A stretch of 64,000 nucleotides of DNA from contig CAVSJR010000001.1 in assembly GCA_963728285.1 (NCBI GenBank), positions 620,001 through 684,000 on the forward strand, read 5' to 3'. This stretch comes from CAVSJR01 sp963728285. GTDB lineage: Bacteria > Actinomycetota > UBA4738 > HRBIN12. Shown here piece after piece: positions 47,210 to 55,641 of the stretch. The notes under the pieces are model-generated. The model was not told the DNA's origin. It made no database searches and saw only the letters and a program-made list of their open reading frames with translations. The translations under genes and the position numbers were made by a program. Each line of letters begins with the position of its first letter. Positions within the stretch are counted from its first letter, which is position 1.

Positions 47210-47811
47210 TCGCGATCCTCGACTACGGCATGGGCAACCTCCACTCGGTCGCGCGCGCGGTCGACCGCGTCGGCGGCGATCCGGACGTGATCGAGGATGC
47301 CGGGAGCCTTCGGACGGCGACCGCGCTCATCGTCCCCGGCGTCGGGCACTTCGGAACGTGCATGAGGGCGCTCGCCGAGCGGGGGCTCGACCGGCCGCTT
47401 CGCGAATTCGTCGAGCGCGGACGTCCACTGTTCGCCGTCTGCCTCGGCATGCAGGTTCTCTTCGAGGGCAGCGACGAGGGCCCCGAGGAGGGACTCGGCA
47501 TCATCCCGGGACGCTCTCGCAGGCTCCCGCCCGAGGTGAAGGTGCCGCACATGGGCTGGAACGACGTCGAATGGGTCGATCCCCACCCGTACGTGGCCGG
47601 CGTCCCGAGCGGGACGAAGTTCTACTTCGTTCACTCGTTCGCGCCGGACGTCGTCCCGGGCACGACGATCGGCGTGAGCCGGTACGGCCGGCCGTTCTCC
47701 GCCGCGGTGGCCCACGGATCCGTCTTCGCGACGCAGTTCCACCCGGAGAAGTCCGGCGACGCCGGCCTGCGGATCTACGAGTCGTTCGTGAAGGAGGCCG
47801 ACTCCGCGTGA
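47206..47811 (+). CDS. hisH: Imidazole glycerol phosphate synthase, glutaminase subunit
   Basis: This 201-residue class I glutaminase supplies ammonia to HisF. The catalytic triad is visible: Cys in FAVCLGMQVLFEGS, and His and Glu in TQFHPEKSG. The N-terminus IAILDYGMGNLHSVARAV and the oxyanion-loop segment PGVGHFGTCMRAL are typical. It starts at GTG overlapping the hisB stop and ends overlapping hisA. It is separated from its partner hisF only by hisA. Confidence 0.95.
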   Translation: MIAILDYGMGNLHSVARAVDRVGGDPDVIEDAGSLRTATALIVPGVGHFGTCMRALAERGLDRPLREFVERGRPLFAVCLGMQVLFEGSDEGPEEGLGIIPGRSRRLPPEVKVPHMGWNDVEWVDPHPYVAGVPSGTKFYFVHSFAPDVVPGTTIGVSRYGRPFSAAVAHGSVFATQFHPEKSGDAGLRIYESFVKEADSA

Positions 47812-48512
47812 TCGTCATTCCCGCGATCGACCTTCGCGGCGGCCGGGCCGTCCGCCTGTTCCGAGGGGATCCCGGTGCCGAGACCGAATACTCGGACGAC
47901 CCGGTGGAGGTGGCGGAGCGGTTCGAGCGAGAGGGGGCCAGGCGATTGCACGTCGTCGACCTCGATGCGGCGCTCGACACGGGAGAGAACCGCGAGATCG
48001 TCGACGCCATCTGCCGCCGGGTGGCGATCCCCGTCCAGCTCGGGGGCGGGCTGCGAACGGTCGAGGCGGTCGAGGACATCCTCGAATCCGGCGTCGCGCG
48101 CGCCGTGCTCGGCACCGCGGCGGCCACGGATCCCGGATTCGTCGAGCAGATCGTCGCTCGCTTCGACGATCGCATCGTGGTCGCTGTGGACGTCAAGGAC
48201 GACCGCGTCATGGTCCGGGGCTGGCAGGAGGCCGGGGCGCCGATCGAGGATGCGATCCCGATGCTCTCGCAGGCCGGCGCCCCTCGCTTCCTCGTCACGT
48301 CGATCCACAAGGACGGGACGATGGACGGACCCGACATGGATCTCTACGAGCGGGCGATCCACCTCGCGCGGTCGACCCCCGTCATCGCGAGCGGGGGCAT
48401 CCGCGGGGCCGACGACGTCTGGGCGCTCCGCGAGCTCGGCATCGAGTCTGCCGTGGTCGGCAAGGCGCTGTACGTGGGCACCCTCAAGCTCTCCGAGGTC
48501 GTCCGCGGATGA
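47808..48512 (+). CDS. hisA: ProFAR isomerase (HisA)
   Basis: The 234-residue TIM barrel isomerises ProFAR to PRFAR. It has the catalytic aspartate in [15 protein letters not shown], phosphate-binding glycine loops in [13 protein letters not shown] and [14 protein letters not shown], and the second aspartate in [13 protein letters not shown]. In some actinobacteria the same protein (PriA) also serves tryptophan synthesis. No trpF is seen in the window, but the sequence does not settle that point. It starts at GTG overlapping hisH. Confidence 0.94.
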   Translation: MIVIPAIDLRGGRAVRLFRGDPGAETEYSDDPVEVAERFEREGARRLHVVDLDAALDTGENREIVDAICRRVAIPVQLGGGLRTVEAVEDILESGVARAVLGTAAATDPGFVEQIVARFDDRIVVAVDVKDDRVMVRGWQEAGAPIEDAIPMLSQAGAPRFLVTSIHKDGTMDGPDMDLYERAIHLARSTPVIASGGIRGADDVWALRELGIESAVVGKALYVGTLKLSEVVRG

Positions 48513-48561
48513 CCCGCCCTCCATGCGCAGCGGTTGGGACGACGACGGTGGCGGCCGGCTG

Positions 48562-49329
48562 ATGCCGCTGGCCAAACGCCTCATCCCCTGTCTCGACGTC
48601 GACGCCGGCCGCGTCGTGAAGGGCACGAGGTTCCACGACCTGCGGGACGCCGGCGATCCGGTGGAGCTCGCCGCGCGCTACGACGCGGAGGGCGCCGACG
48701 AGATCGTGTTCCTCGACATCACGGCGACGGTCGAGGGACGCCGATCGACCCGCGAGGTGATCTCCCGGACGGCGGAGCAGGTCTTCATCCCGCTGACCGT
48801 GGGCGGCGGCGTTCGAACCGAGGACGACGTCCGCGCGCTGCTGCGCGCCGGCGCGGACAAGGTCGCGGCCAACACGGCCGCCGTGCGCGACCCCGCGCTG
48901 CTGCAGCGATGCGCCGACACGTTCGGGTCACAATGCATGGTCATCGCCATCGACGCGCGACGACGCTCGGGCGCCGACGGGTGGGAGGTCGTCGTCGAGG
49001 CGGGCCGGACGCCGACGGGCCGCGATGCCGTCGGATGGGCGGTCGAGGCGACCGCCGAGCGCGGCGCGGGGGAGATCCTCCTCACGTCGATGGATCGCGA
49101 CGGCACCGGCGAGGGATACGATCTGGAGCTCCTGCGAGCGGTGAGCGAGGCCACCAACGTGCCATTGGTCGCGAGCGGCGGAGCAGGAGCGCCGAGCCAC
49201 TTCGCCGACGCCATCCTCCTCGGCGGCGCCGACGCGGTGCTCGCGGCGAGCCGATTCCACTTCGAGGAGCTGACGATCCGGCAGGTGAAGGAATACCTCG
49301 AGCGCGAGCGGATCCCGGTGCGGCTGTGA
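48562..49329 (+). CDS. hisF: Imidazole glycerol phosphate synthase, cyclase subunit
   Basis: The 255-residue TIM barrel closes the imidazole ring using ammonia from HisH. It begins [20 protein letters not shown] with catalytic Asp near residue 11, carries the second aspartate in [10 protein letters not shown], and has glycine loops [15 protein letters not shown] and [14 protein letters not shown]. The start is placed at the ATG before PLAKR by family comparison. An in-frame ATG 13 codons upstream ([12 protein letters not shown]) would give a longer N-terminus. A 49-base gap separates it from hisA. Confidence 0.95.
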   Translation: MPLAKRLIPCLDVDAGRVVKGTRFHDLRDAGDPVELAARYDAEGADEIVFLDITATVEGRRSTREVISRTAEQVFIPLTVGGGVRTEDDVRALLRAGADKVAANTAAVRDPALLQRCADTFGSQCMVIAIDARRRSGADGWEVVVEAGRTPTGRDAVGWAVEATAERGAGEILLTSMDRDGTGEGYDLELLRAVSEATNVPLVASGGAGAPSHFADAILLGGADAVLAASRFHFEELTIRQVKEYLERERIPVRL

Positions 49330-49688
49330 CGTTCGAGTCGCTGGAGGAGGTGTCGGTCGACGGCGTGCGATTCGACGAACGCGGACTGGTGCCGGCGATC
49401 GTGCAGGACGCGGACAACGGCGACGTCCTGATGATGGCGTGGATGAATCGGGCATCGCTCGAGCGAACGCTCGAGGAGGGGCGCACGGTGTTCTGGAGCC
49501 GCTCGCGAGGGGAGCTGTGGCGCAAGGGCGAGACGAGCGGGCACGTTCAACACGTCGTGGAGATTCGCGTGGACTGCGACGCCGACGTGCTCTTGGTCCG
49601 CGCCCACCAGGTCGGCGCCGCATGCCACACGGGCGAGCGTTCCTGCTTCCATCGAGCGCTTCCGGGCACACGCCGCCGCGAGGAATAG
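49326..49688 (+). CDS. hisI: Phosphoribosyl-AMP cyclohydrolase
   Basis: The 120-residue enzyme opens the adenine ring of PR-AMP. It has [37 protein letters not shown], and the metal-binding segment [15 protein letters not shown] with Cys residues in [12 protein letters not shown]. There is no HisE (PR-ATP pyrophosphatase) domain. GTG start overlapping the hisF stop. Confidence 0.95.
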   Translation: MTFESLEEVSVDGVRFDERGLVPAIVQDADNGDVLMMAWMNRASLERTLEEGRTVFWSRSRGELWRKGETSGHVQHVVEIRVDCDADVLLVRAHQVGAACHTGERSCFHRALPGTRRREE

Positions 49689-49690
49689 GC

Positions 49691-49710
49691 CGGCCGCGAC
49701 GTCGCGGCCG
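49691..49710. repeat. 20-bp perfect palindrome between hisI and hisG
   Basis: The half-site CGGCCGCGAC is followed directly by its reverse complement. It lies two bases after the hisI stop and 34 bases before hisG. It could be a terminator hairpin for the upstream genes (without a T tract) or a repressor site for the hisG promoter. Confidence 0.6.
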
Positions 49711-49732
49711 CGGTGGCGCGGGAGGCCGCCTG

Positions 49733-49738
49733 TAGACT
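49733..49738 (+). promoter_or_regulatory. Candidate -10 element of a leaderless hisG
   Basis: TAGACT is followed by six bases and the GTG of hisG, a geometry that puts the transcription start at the start codon. No Shine-Dalgarno sequence is visible before hisG. No clear -35 box is seen at 16-18 bases. Confidence 0.35.
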
Positions 49739-49744
49739 GCACCC

Positions 49745-50621
49745 GTGTTGAGGCTCGTCGTCCCCAAGGGTTCCCTGGAGGAACAGACGCTTCGGCTCCT
49801 CGAGGCAGCCGACCTGCAGGTGCGGCGCGGATCCTCGCGCGACTATCACGGGACCATCGACGACGACCGGATCGAGCGTGTCTCGGTTCTGCGCCCTCAG
49901 GAGATCCCCACCTACGTGCAGGACGGCCTGTTCGACCTCGGCGTCACGGGACACGACTGGGTGACGGAGACCGACGCCGACGTCGAGACACTCACCTCGC
50001 TCAGCTACGCGAAGAGCGGCACGGGCCACGGGACGCGCATCGTGCTCGCCGTCCCGAACGACCATCCCGCGACCTGCGCCAAGGAGATGCCGCGCCGACT
50101 CACGGATCTCGACGGAGTTCTTGAACCTCACGACCCGCTACTTCGACGAGCTGGGGATCCCGGTGAGGGTCGTGTGGTCCTACGGCGCGACCGAGGCCAA
50201 GGTTCCCGAGATCGTCGATGCCATCGTCGACGTGACCGAGACGGGCAGCACGCTCCGAGCGCACGGCATGAAGATCATCGAGACCCTCCTCGAGTCCGAC
50301 GTCCTGCTGATCGCCAACCGCGCCGCCGCGGCCGATCGCGAGAAGCGAGCGGCGATGGACGACATCACGACGCTGCTGCTCGGGGCGCTTCGTGCGGAGG
50401 GCCGGGTGCTCATCAAGCTGAACGTCGGCGAGGATCGGTTGCAGGCGATCCTGGAGGTGGTCCCCTCGATGAAGGCGCCGACGGTGTCCCAGCTCTCCGA
50501 GGGCGGCTATGCCATCGAGACGGTCGTGGACAAGGCGCGGATCAACCGGCTCATCCCCCTGTTGAAGGCCGCCGGCGCGAGCGACATCCTCGAGCTCCCG
50601 ATCTCGAAGATCGTGCCCTGA
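49745..50621 (+). CDS. hisG: ATP phosphoribosyltransferase (long form), frameshifted
   Basis: HisG catalyses the first, feedback-inhibited step of histidine synthesis. The N-terminus [20 protein letters not shown], then [35 protein letters not shown] and [16 protein letters not shown] form the catalytic domains. The C-terminal [21 protein letters not shown] and [16 protein letters not shown] segments form the regulatory ACT-like domain, so HisZ is not needed. The frame breaks by one base near 50113, between MPRR and RISTEF. Its place at the end of the operon, not the start, is unusual. Confidence 0.92.
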
Positions 50622-50643
50622 GGACGGGCGAGGACCGGCACGG

Positions 50644-52086
50644 ATGCGCGGGAAGGGCCGATCGACCCTCGTCGCAATCGCCTCGCTCGTGATCCTGGCA
50701 GGCACGGCCGTGGCGCCCGGCGACGCGAAGGCCGGCAGCACGACATGCGACGTCGCGCCGTCGGGGGCGCCCTACGCCACGATCGACGCCGCCATCCAGG
50801 ACGCCGGCTGTGACGTCATTCGAGTCGCCCCGGGAACCTATCTCGAGCGCCTCGTGATCCAGCGATCGCTGGAGCTGCGCGGGGCGGGAGCCGACCGGAC
50901 GATCGTCGACGCGGAGGGCGGCGGCTCCGTGGTGACCACACAGTGCGGCTCGGACGAGATCCTGATCGACGGGTTCACGCTGCAGGGGGGAACCGCTCCC
51001 GCCGGCGGCGGCATCGAGAACTGCGCCGTCATGACGATCGAGGACAGCCGGATCGCGAACAACACGGCCACCAACGGCCAGGGCGGAGGCATCGACAACG
51101 AGGGCGACCTCACCGTCCGGACGAGCACGATCGCCGGCAACCGGGCGTCCGGCGCCTCCGGCGCCGGCGGCGGCATCTTCAACCGCGGGCGGCTCGACCT
51201 CGCCGCCGTCACCGTGGCCTCGAACTCCGCTGGGTTTCGCTCGGGAGGGGTTCACGTGCAGGGCGGCCACGTGTCGACCATGGACGGCGTCACGATCGCC
51301 GGCAACGCGGCGAACGACGCCGGGGGGGCGCTCGTCGTCGCCGGCGGTGCCGAGCTCCACGTCTCGAACAGCACGATCGCCGGAAACGAGATCGACGGCG
51401 CGGACGGTGCCGGCGGGATCTGGGGCGTCGGCACGATCCAAATCAGGTCGTCGATCGTCGCCGGGCCGAACGCCGACTGCGTCGGCTCGATCGAGTCACG
51501 CGGCCACAACCTCGACAGCGACGGCTCGTGCTTTCGGGGCGGGCGGACGGACCTGTGGGGCACGGCGCCGAGGCTCGCGCCGCTCGCCGACAACGGCGGC
51601 CCGGTTCGCACCCGGGCGCTCGAGCCGGACAGCCCCGCCGTCGACGCGGCATCGCCGGCGGGCGTCCACTGCGGAGGGACGGATGCCCGAGGCGTGCCGC
51701 GCCCCAGCCGCGCGCGCTGCGACATCGGCTCCTACGAGCGCGCCGCGTGCTCGGGCATCACGATCGACCACGTGGGCACGCCGCTCGACGACCGCCTCCT
51801 CGGCACGAACGAGCGCGACGGGTTCCTGGGGCTCGGCGGCGACGACGTGCTGCAGGGAGGATCGGGCGAGGACGGGCTCTGCGCCGGGGACGGCGACGAT
51901 GCCGTGAGCGGCGGCGCCGGAGACGACGTGGCCCGAGGCGGCCCCGGGAACGACCGCCTGTTCGGCGGCAAGGGAAACGACCTCCTCCGGGGGGAGGAGG
52001 GCCGCGACAGGATCGACGGCGGCCTCAACATGGATCGCTGCTACGGCGGCCCCGGCGACGACCGGATCGTGAACTGCGCCCGCTAG
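50644..52086 (+). CDS. Secreted right-handed beta-helix protein with RTX-like repeats
   Basis: The 480-residue protein has a signal peptide (RGKGRSTLVAIASLVILAGT). A parallel beta-helix region of about 300 residues follows, with repeated motifs GGGIxNxG and SxIAxNxA (GGGIENCAVMTIEDSRIANN, GGGIDNEGDLTVRTSTIAGN, GGGIFNRGRLDLAAVTVASN). The C-terminal 90 residues carry four or more nonapeptide-like GGxGxDxLxGxxG calcium-binding repeats (LGLGGDDVLQGGSGEDGL, GGAGDDVARGGPGNDRLFGG). Even cysteines suggest disulfides. The design suggests a calcium-folded extracellular or surface protein, perhaps polysaccharide-binding. It starts 22 bases after hisG. Confidence 0.8.
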   Translation: MRGKGRSTLVAIASLVILAGTAVAPGDAKAGSTTCDVAPSGAPYATIDAAIQDAGCDVIRVAPGTYLERLVIQRSLELRGAGADRTIVDAEGGGSVVTTQCGSDEILIDGFTLQGGTAPAGGGIENCAVMTIEDSRIANNTATNGQGGGIDNEGDLTVRTSTIAGNRASGASGAGGGIFNRGRLDLAAVTVASNSAGFRSGGVHVQGGHVSTMDGVTIAGNAANDAGGALVVAGGAELHVSNSTIAGNEIDGADGAGGIWGVGTIQIRSSIVAGPNADCVGSIESRGHNLDSDGSCFRGGRTDLWGTAPRLAPLADNGGPVRTRALEPDSPAVDAASPAGVHCGGTDARGVPRPSRARCDIGSYERAACSGITIDHVGTPLDDRLLGTNERDGFLGLGGDDVLQGGSGEDGLCAGDGDDAVSGGAGDDVARGGPGNDRLFGGKGNDLLRGEEGRDRIDGGLNMDRCYGGPGDDRIVNCAR

Positions 52087-52135
52087 CTCGACGCCCTCCC
52101 ATGACCTCGGGTCCTCGGACGAGAGGAAGGCGGGA

Positions 52136-52165
52136 TTGACAGGCCATATGCCGTTCCGGGAGAAT
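52136..52165 (+). promoter_or_regulatory. Promoter upstream of the aceA leader
   Basis: TTGACA at 52136-52141 is a perfect -35 box. After an 18-base spacer, GAGAAT at 52160-52165 is a 4/6 match to the -10 consensus. Transcription should start near 52172, where a GTG codon begins the leader ORF. Confidence 0.6.
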
Positions 52166-52171
52166 GCATCT

Positions 52172-52231
52172 GTGTTTGACTCGCCGTTCAACCCCGGCGC
52201 GAACGCGCTGTTCGACGTATCCATGACGTAG
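52172..52231 (+). CDS. Candidate leaderless 19-residue leader peptide of aceA
   Basis: The frame [19 protein letters not shown] (GTG start) ends in TAG. The GTG sits seven bases after the -10 box, where transcription should begin, so it would be translated from a leaderless mRNA. It is followed by an intrinsic terminator and then aceA. The composition (three Phe, two Pro, two Asn) does not point to one obvious amino acid. The 7-mer GCGCGAG at 52233-52239, right behind the stop, can pair with CTCGCGC at 52273-52279, inside the terminator's 5' arm. It may be a regulatory uORF, or a tiny protein in its own right. Confidence 0.5.
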   Translation: MFDSPFNPGANALFDVSMT

Positions 52232-52269
52232 GGCGCGAGCGCGGCGACGACCGCCCGCGAGCGCCAAGA

Positions 52270-52295
52270 CCTCTCGCGCGGCGAGGGGTTTTTTT
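52270..52295 (+). terminator. Intrinsic terminator/attenuator in the aceA leader
   Basis: CCTCTCGC and GCGAGGGG form an 8-bp stem with one G-U pair and a GCG loop, followed by seven Ts. It ends 42 bases before the aceA start, leaving no room for a separate promoter, so aceA must depend on read-through. Confidence 0.75.
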
Positions 52296-52337
52296 CTTCC
52301 TTGCGAAGAGCACTTCGAGCAACGGAGGGGGCCGGAG

Positions 52338-53687
52338 ATGAGCCAGGAGACCGAGGATCGGATCCAGCGAGACGCCGATGCGCTCGAGCAGCGGTGGAGG
52401 TCGGACCCTCGCTGGGCCGGCGTGGAGCGCAACTACTCCGGCGAGGAGGTCGTTCGCCTGCGTGGCTCGTTCATGGTCGACCACACGATCGCCCGGCTCG
52501 GCGCCGACCGCCTCTGGACCCTGCTCAACAGCGAGGACTACGTGGCGGCCCTCGGCGCGCTCACCGGAGGGCAGGCCGTCGAGTCGGTGAAGGCCGGGCT
52601 GAACGCCATCTACCTCTCCGGATGGCAGGTCGCCGCCGACGCGAACCTCGCGGCGCACACCTATCCGGACCAGAGCCTGTATCCGGCGAACAGCGTTCCC
52701 GCCGTCGTTCGGCGCATCAACAACGCGCTCCAGCGCGCCGATCAGATCGCGTGGAGCGAGGGATCCGATGCGGATCGGTATTGGATGGCGCCGATCGTGG
52801 CCGACGCGGAGGCCGGGTTCGGCGGCGCCCTCAATGCCTTCGAGCTCATGAAGTCGATGATCGAGGCCGGGGCAGCCGGCGTTCACTACGAGGACCAGCT
52901 CGCGAGCGAGAAGAAGTGCGGCCATCTCGGCGGGAAGGTCCTGGTCCCCACCGATCAGTTCGTCCGGACGCTCACGGCGGCGAGGCTCGCGGCGGATGTG
53001 CTCGACGTGCCGACGATCCTCGTGGCTCGGACCGACGCCCTCGCGGCCACGCTGCTCACGAGCGACGTGGACCCGCGCGACCAACGGTTCACGACCGGGG
53101 ACCGCACCCTCGAGGGCTTCTACAACGTGACCAACGGCATCGACGCCGCGATCGCCCGGGGACTCGCGTACGCGCCGTATTCGGACATGTTGTGGTGCGA
53201 GACCTCGACGCCGGATCTCGACGAGGCCCGAGCGTTCGCCGAGGGCATCCACGCCAGATATCCGGGGAAGCAGCTCGCCTACAACTGCTCGCCGTCGTTC
53301 AACTGGAGGAAGCATCTGGACGACGCGACGATCGCGAAGTTCCAAAAGGAGCTCGGGGCCATGGGCTACCGCTTCCAATTCATCACGCTGGCCGGGTTCC
53401 ACGCCCTCAACGCGAGCATGTTCGAGCTTGCGCACGGATACGCTCGCGACGGCATGACCGCCTACGTGAAGCTCCAGGAGCTGGAGTTCGGGATGGAGGG
53501 CGACGGCTACACGGCCACCCGCCACCAGGCCGAGGTCGGCACCGGGTACTTCGATCAGGTCTCGCAGGTCATCACCGGGGGGGAGGGCTCGACGCTCGCG
53601 CTGAAGGGGTCCACCGAGGAGGCCCAGTTCCTCGCCGAGGAGCGAACCCAGCGACACCGGAAGTCGATCGAGCCGACGAAGGACTGA
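52338..53687 (+). CDS. aceA: Isocitrate lyase
   Basis: The 449-residue enzyme splits isocitrate to succinate and glyoxylate, opening the glyoxylate shunt. It has [45 protein letters not shown] with the catalytic cysteine in KKCGH, and ARTDALAA. The substrate-binding NCSPSFNW is also present. The ribosome binding site GGAGGGGG precedes the ATG. Malate synthase is not in the window. Expression appears to be controlled by a promoter, short leader ORF and terminator upstream. It does not form an operon with the following Rieske gene, which has its own promoter. Confidence 0.96.
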   Translation: MSQETEDRIQRDADALEQRWRSDPRWAGVERNYSGEEVVRLRGSFMVDHTIARLGADRLWTLLNSEDYVAALGALTGGQAVESVKAGLNAIYLSGWQVAADANLAAHTYPDQSLYPANSVPAVVRRINNALQRADQIAWSEGSDADRYWMAPIVADAEAGFGGALNAFELMKSMIEAGAAGVHYEDQLASEKKCGHLGGKVLVPTDQFVRTLTAARLAADVLDVPTILVARTDALAATLLTSDVDPRDQRFTTGDRTLEGFYNVTNGIDAAIARGLAYAPYSDMLWCETSTPDLDEARAFAEGIHARYPGKQLAYNCSPSFNWRKHLDDATIAKFQKELGAMGYRFQFITLAGFHALNASMFELAHGYARDGMTAYVKLQELEFGMEGDGYTATRHQAEVGTGYFDQVSQVITGGEGSTLALKGSTEEAQFLAEERTQRHRKSIEPTKD

Positions 53688-53738
53688 CGCCGTCCGCACC
53701 GGTCGCGGACCCTCCCCCGCCGAGCGCTCGCACCGGGA

Positions 53739-53767
53739 TTGACCTGCGCCTCGACGAGGGCTAGCCT
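53739..53767 (+). promoter_or_regulatory. Promoter of the Rieske oxygenase gene
   Basis: TTGACC and TAGCCT are separated by 17 bases. The predicted transcription start lies at about 53774, just before the inverted-repeat operator. Confidence 0.5.
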
Positions 53768-53778
53768 GGATCTCGAAC

Positions 53779-53800
53779 GGTTAGAATGAGCGTTCTAACC
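53779..53800. promoter_or_regulatory. TetR-type operator (22-bp inverted repeat)
   Basis: GGTTAGAA and TTCTAACC flank a 6-base centre (TGAGCG), a perfect 8-bp dyad of the length expected for TetR-family sites. It sits just downstream of the predicted transcription start of the Rieske gene, so a bound repressor would block transcription. A TetR-family gene lies convergently at the other end of that gene. Confidence 0.65.
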
Positions 53801-53832
53801 GAAGCTTCGCCGTCGCACGAGGAGGCAGGCCG

Positions 53833-54978
53833 ATGCAGACCGAGGATCCCGCGATCCGAACGCGCGCCAGCACATGGACGCCGAAGGAGACGCTCCCGGG
53901 CCGCGACTATCACGATCCCGCGGTCTACGAGGCCGATCGAAGCCGGATCTTCCACAGCCTCTGGAGCTGCATCGGGCGCGAGGAGCAGCTCGCGGAGCCG
54001 GGCGACTACCTGACGCAGGAGTTGGCCGGCGAGAGCGTCCTGGTCACCCGGACGCTCGGCGGTGAGCTTCGAGGCCACTACAACGTCTGCCGCCATCGCG
54101 GCACGCGACTCGCCGACGGGTGCGGCCACGTGCGCAAGGTGCTCACGTGTCCGTATCACGCCTGGAGCTACGACCTCGAGGGAAACCTCGTCGGCACGCC
54201 CAACGTGCACGAGGAGGAGGGGTTCGACCGGGCGGCGCATCCGCTCTGGCGCGTGCACGTCGAGACGTGGGCCGGCTTCGTGTTCGTCAACCTGTCCGAC
54301 GATCCGCCGCCGCTGCGGGAATGGCTCGCCTCGGACCCCGACAACCCGCTCTGGTTCGACAAGTATCGGGTCGAGGATCTCCGAATCGGACACGAGCTCA
54401 CCTACGAGGTGGCGGCGAACTGGAAGATCATCGTGGAGAACTTCAACGAATGCCTCCACTGCCCGACGGTGCACCCGGAGCTCGTGCAGATCGTCCCCAT
54501 CTACCGGAAGGGGGAGGTCGAGGAGCGCGACGGCTGGTGGGGCAACTCGCTCCGGGACGGAGCCGGCAGCTTCACGACCACGGGGGCATCGGGGCTCCCG
54601 ACGCTGCCGGGCATCGACACGACCGACGCCCACACCTACTACGGCTTCCACGTGTTCCCCAACATGCTGCTGAACTTCATGCCCGACAGCGTCATGTACT
54701 ACCTCCTGCTGCCGCGCGGTCCCGAGCACACGACCGTCATCAGCAACTACCTGTTCCGCCCGGAGACCATCGAGGGCGTGGACGGATTCGAGGAGAAGGC
54801 AGGGGAGATCGTGAAGTTCTGGGACCTCGTCTCGCGCCAGGATTGGGGGATCTGCGAGCGCGCGCAGACGGGCGTTCGATCGAAGAGCTATGCGGGCGGA
54901 GGCGTGTATCCGTTCCAGGACCGGCTGCTCCGGGCCTTCAACAAGCGCTATGCCGCGGTGCGAGGACCCGTCGCCTAA
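53833..54978 (+). CDS. Rieske-type aromatic-ring-hydroxylating oxygenase, alpha subunit
   Basis: The 381-residue oxygenase has a Rieske [2Fe-2S] domain with CxH in NVCRHRGTRLADG and CxxH in TCPYHAWSYDLEGNL. The catalytic domain has mononuclear-iron histidines in ENFNECLHCPTVHPEL and a C-terminal aspartate near SRQDWGICE. Relatives include glycine-betaine, choline and carnitine monooxygenases as well as aromatic dioxygenases; the NECLHCPTVHPEL wording favours the quaternary-amine group, but the substrate is not settled. No reductase is adjacent. GGAGG precedes the ATG. It is controlled by the dyad upstream and overlaps the tetR stop by 4 bp. Confidence 0.85.
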   Translation: MQTEDPAIRTRASTWTPKETLPGRDYHDPAVYEADRSRIFHSLWSCIGREEQLAEPGDYLTQELAGESVLVTRTLGGELRGHYNVCRHRGTRLADGCGHVRKVLTCPYHAWSYDLEGNLVGTPNVHEEEGFDRAAHPLWRVHVETWAGFVFVNLSDDPPPLREWLASDPDNPLWFDKYRVEDLRIGHELTYEVAANWKIIVENFNECLHCPTVHPELVQIVPIYRKGEVEERDGWWGNSLRDGAGSFTTTGASGLPTLPGIDTTDAHTYYGFHVFPNMLLNFMPDSVMYYLLLPRGPEHTTVISNYLFRPETIEGVDGFEEKAGEIVKFWDLVSRQDWGICERAQTGVRSKSYAGGGVYPFQDRLLRAFNKRYAAVRGPVA

Positions 54979-55631
54979 TCCGTCGCCCGATCTCTCGCCG
55001 ACTCGTCCGCCGGGCCGGCGAGCTCGGCCGCGGCGAGATCCAAGCAATCCTCGACCGCGGCTCGGCGGTCGACGCCCGGCGCGCCGGCGGTGATCGGAAC
55101 GGCCCACCCCGTGATCAGCGCCGAGAGCCGGTCGACGAAGCGGTCGGCGTCGGCCGAGTGGAAGACGCCGGCGGCGAGGCCGTCGTCCAGGATCTCGCGC
55201 AGCGCCGAGGTCCAACGCCGGTCGCGCTCGTCGAGCATCTCGGCGATCTGCGGGTCGTGGACGGCTCGAGCCCACAGCTCGAGCCACAGGGCCCACTGCT
55301 CGTCGGCGGGCCCGGACGGAATCGAGCGCTCGATCCACCGCTCGAGCCGCTCCCACGCACTCGCGCCGTCGGCGACGCCGGCGATCTCGGCGTAGAACAG
55401 CGCCTCCTCCCGGAATCGCAACGCCTCGAGCAGGAGCTTCTCCTTGGAGTCGAAGTAGTACATGACGTGGCCCGGGCTCATGCCCGCCCGCTCGGCGATG
55501 TCGGCGATCCGGGTCTCCGCGAACCCTCGTTGCAACAGTGCCTGCGCGGCGGCCTCGAGCACGCGCGCGCGACGTTGCGGGTTCAACGCCCGGTTCGCGC
55601 CCTCGGGCGCCGATCGCTCGCCGCCGGCCAT
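54975..55631 (-). CDS. TetR-family transcriptional regulator
   Basis: The 218-residue regulator has an N-terminal helix-turn-helix (RRARVLEAAAQALLQRGFAE, TRIADIAERAGMSPGHVMYYF, DSKEKLLLEAL). The all-helical ligand-binding domain resembles the TetR_C BetI-like group (EQWALWLELWARAVHDPQIAEM). It is convergent with the Rieske oxygenase gene, and the inverted repeat upstream of that gene is its likely target. It lies ten bases after the propeller-protein gene on the same strand and may be co-transcribed with it. Confidence 0.85.
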   Translation of the reverse strand: MAGGERSAPEGANRALNPQRRARVLEAAAQALLQRGFAETRIADIAERAGMSPGHVMYYFDSKEKLLLEALRFREEALFYAEIAGVADGASAWERLERWIERSIPSGPADEQWALWLELWARAVHDPQIAEMLDERDRRWTSALREILDDGLAAGVFHSADADRFVDRLSALITGWAVPITAGAPGVDRRAAVEDCLDLAAAELAGPADESARDRATD

Positions 55632-55641
55632 GGCGGTCGAC

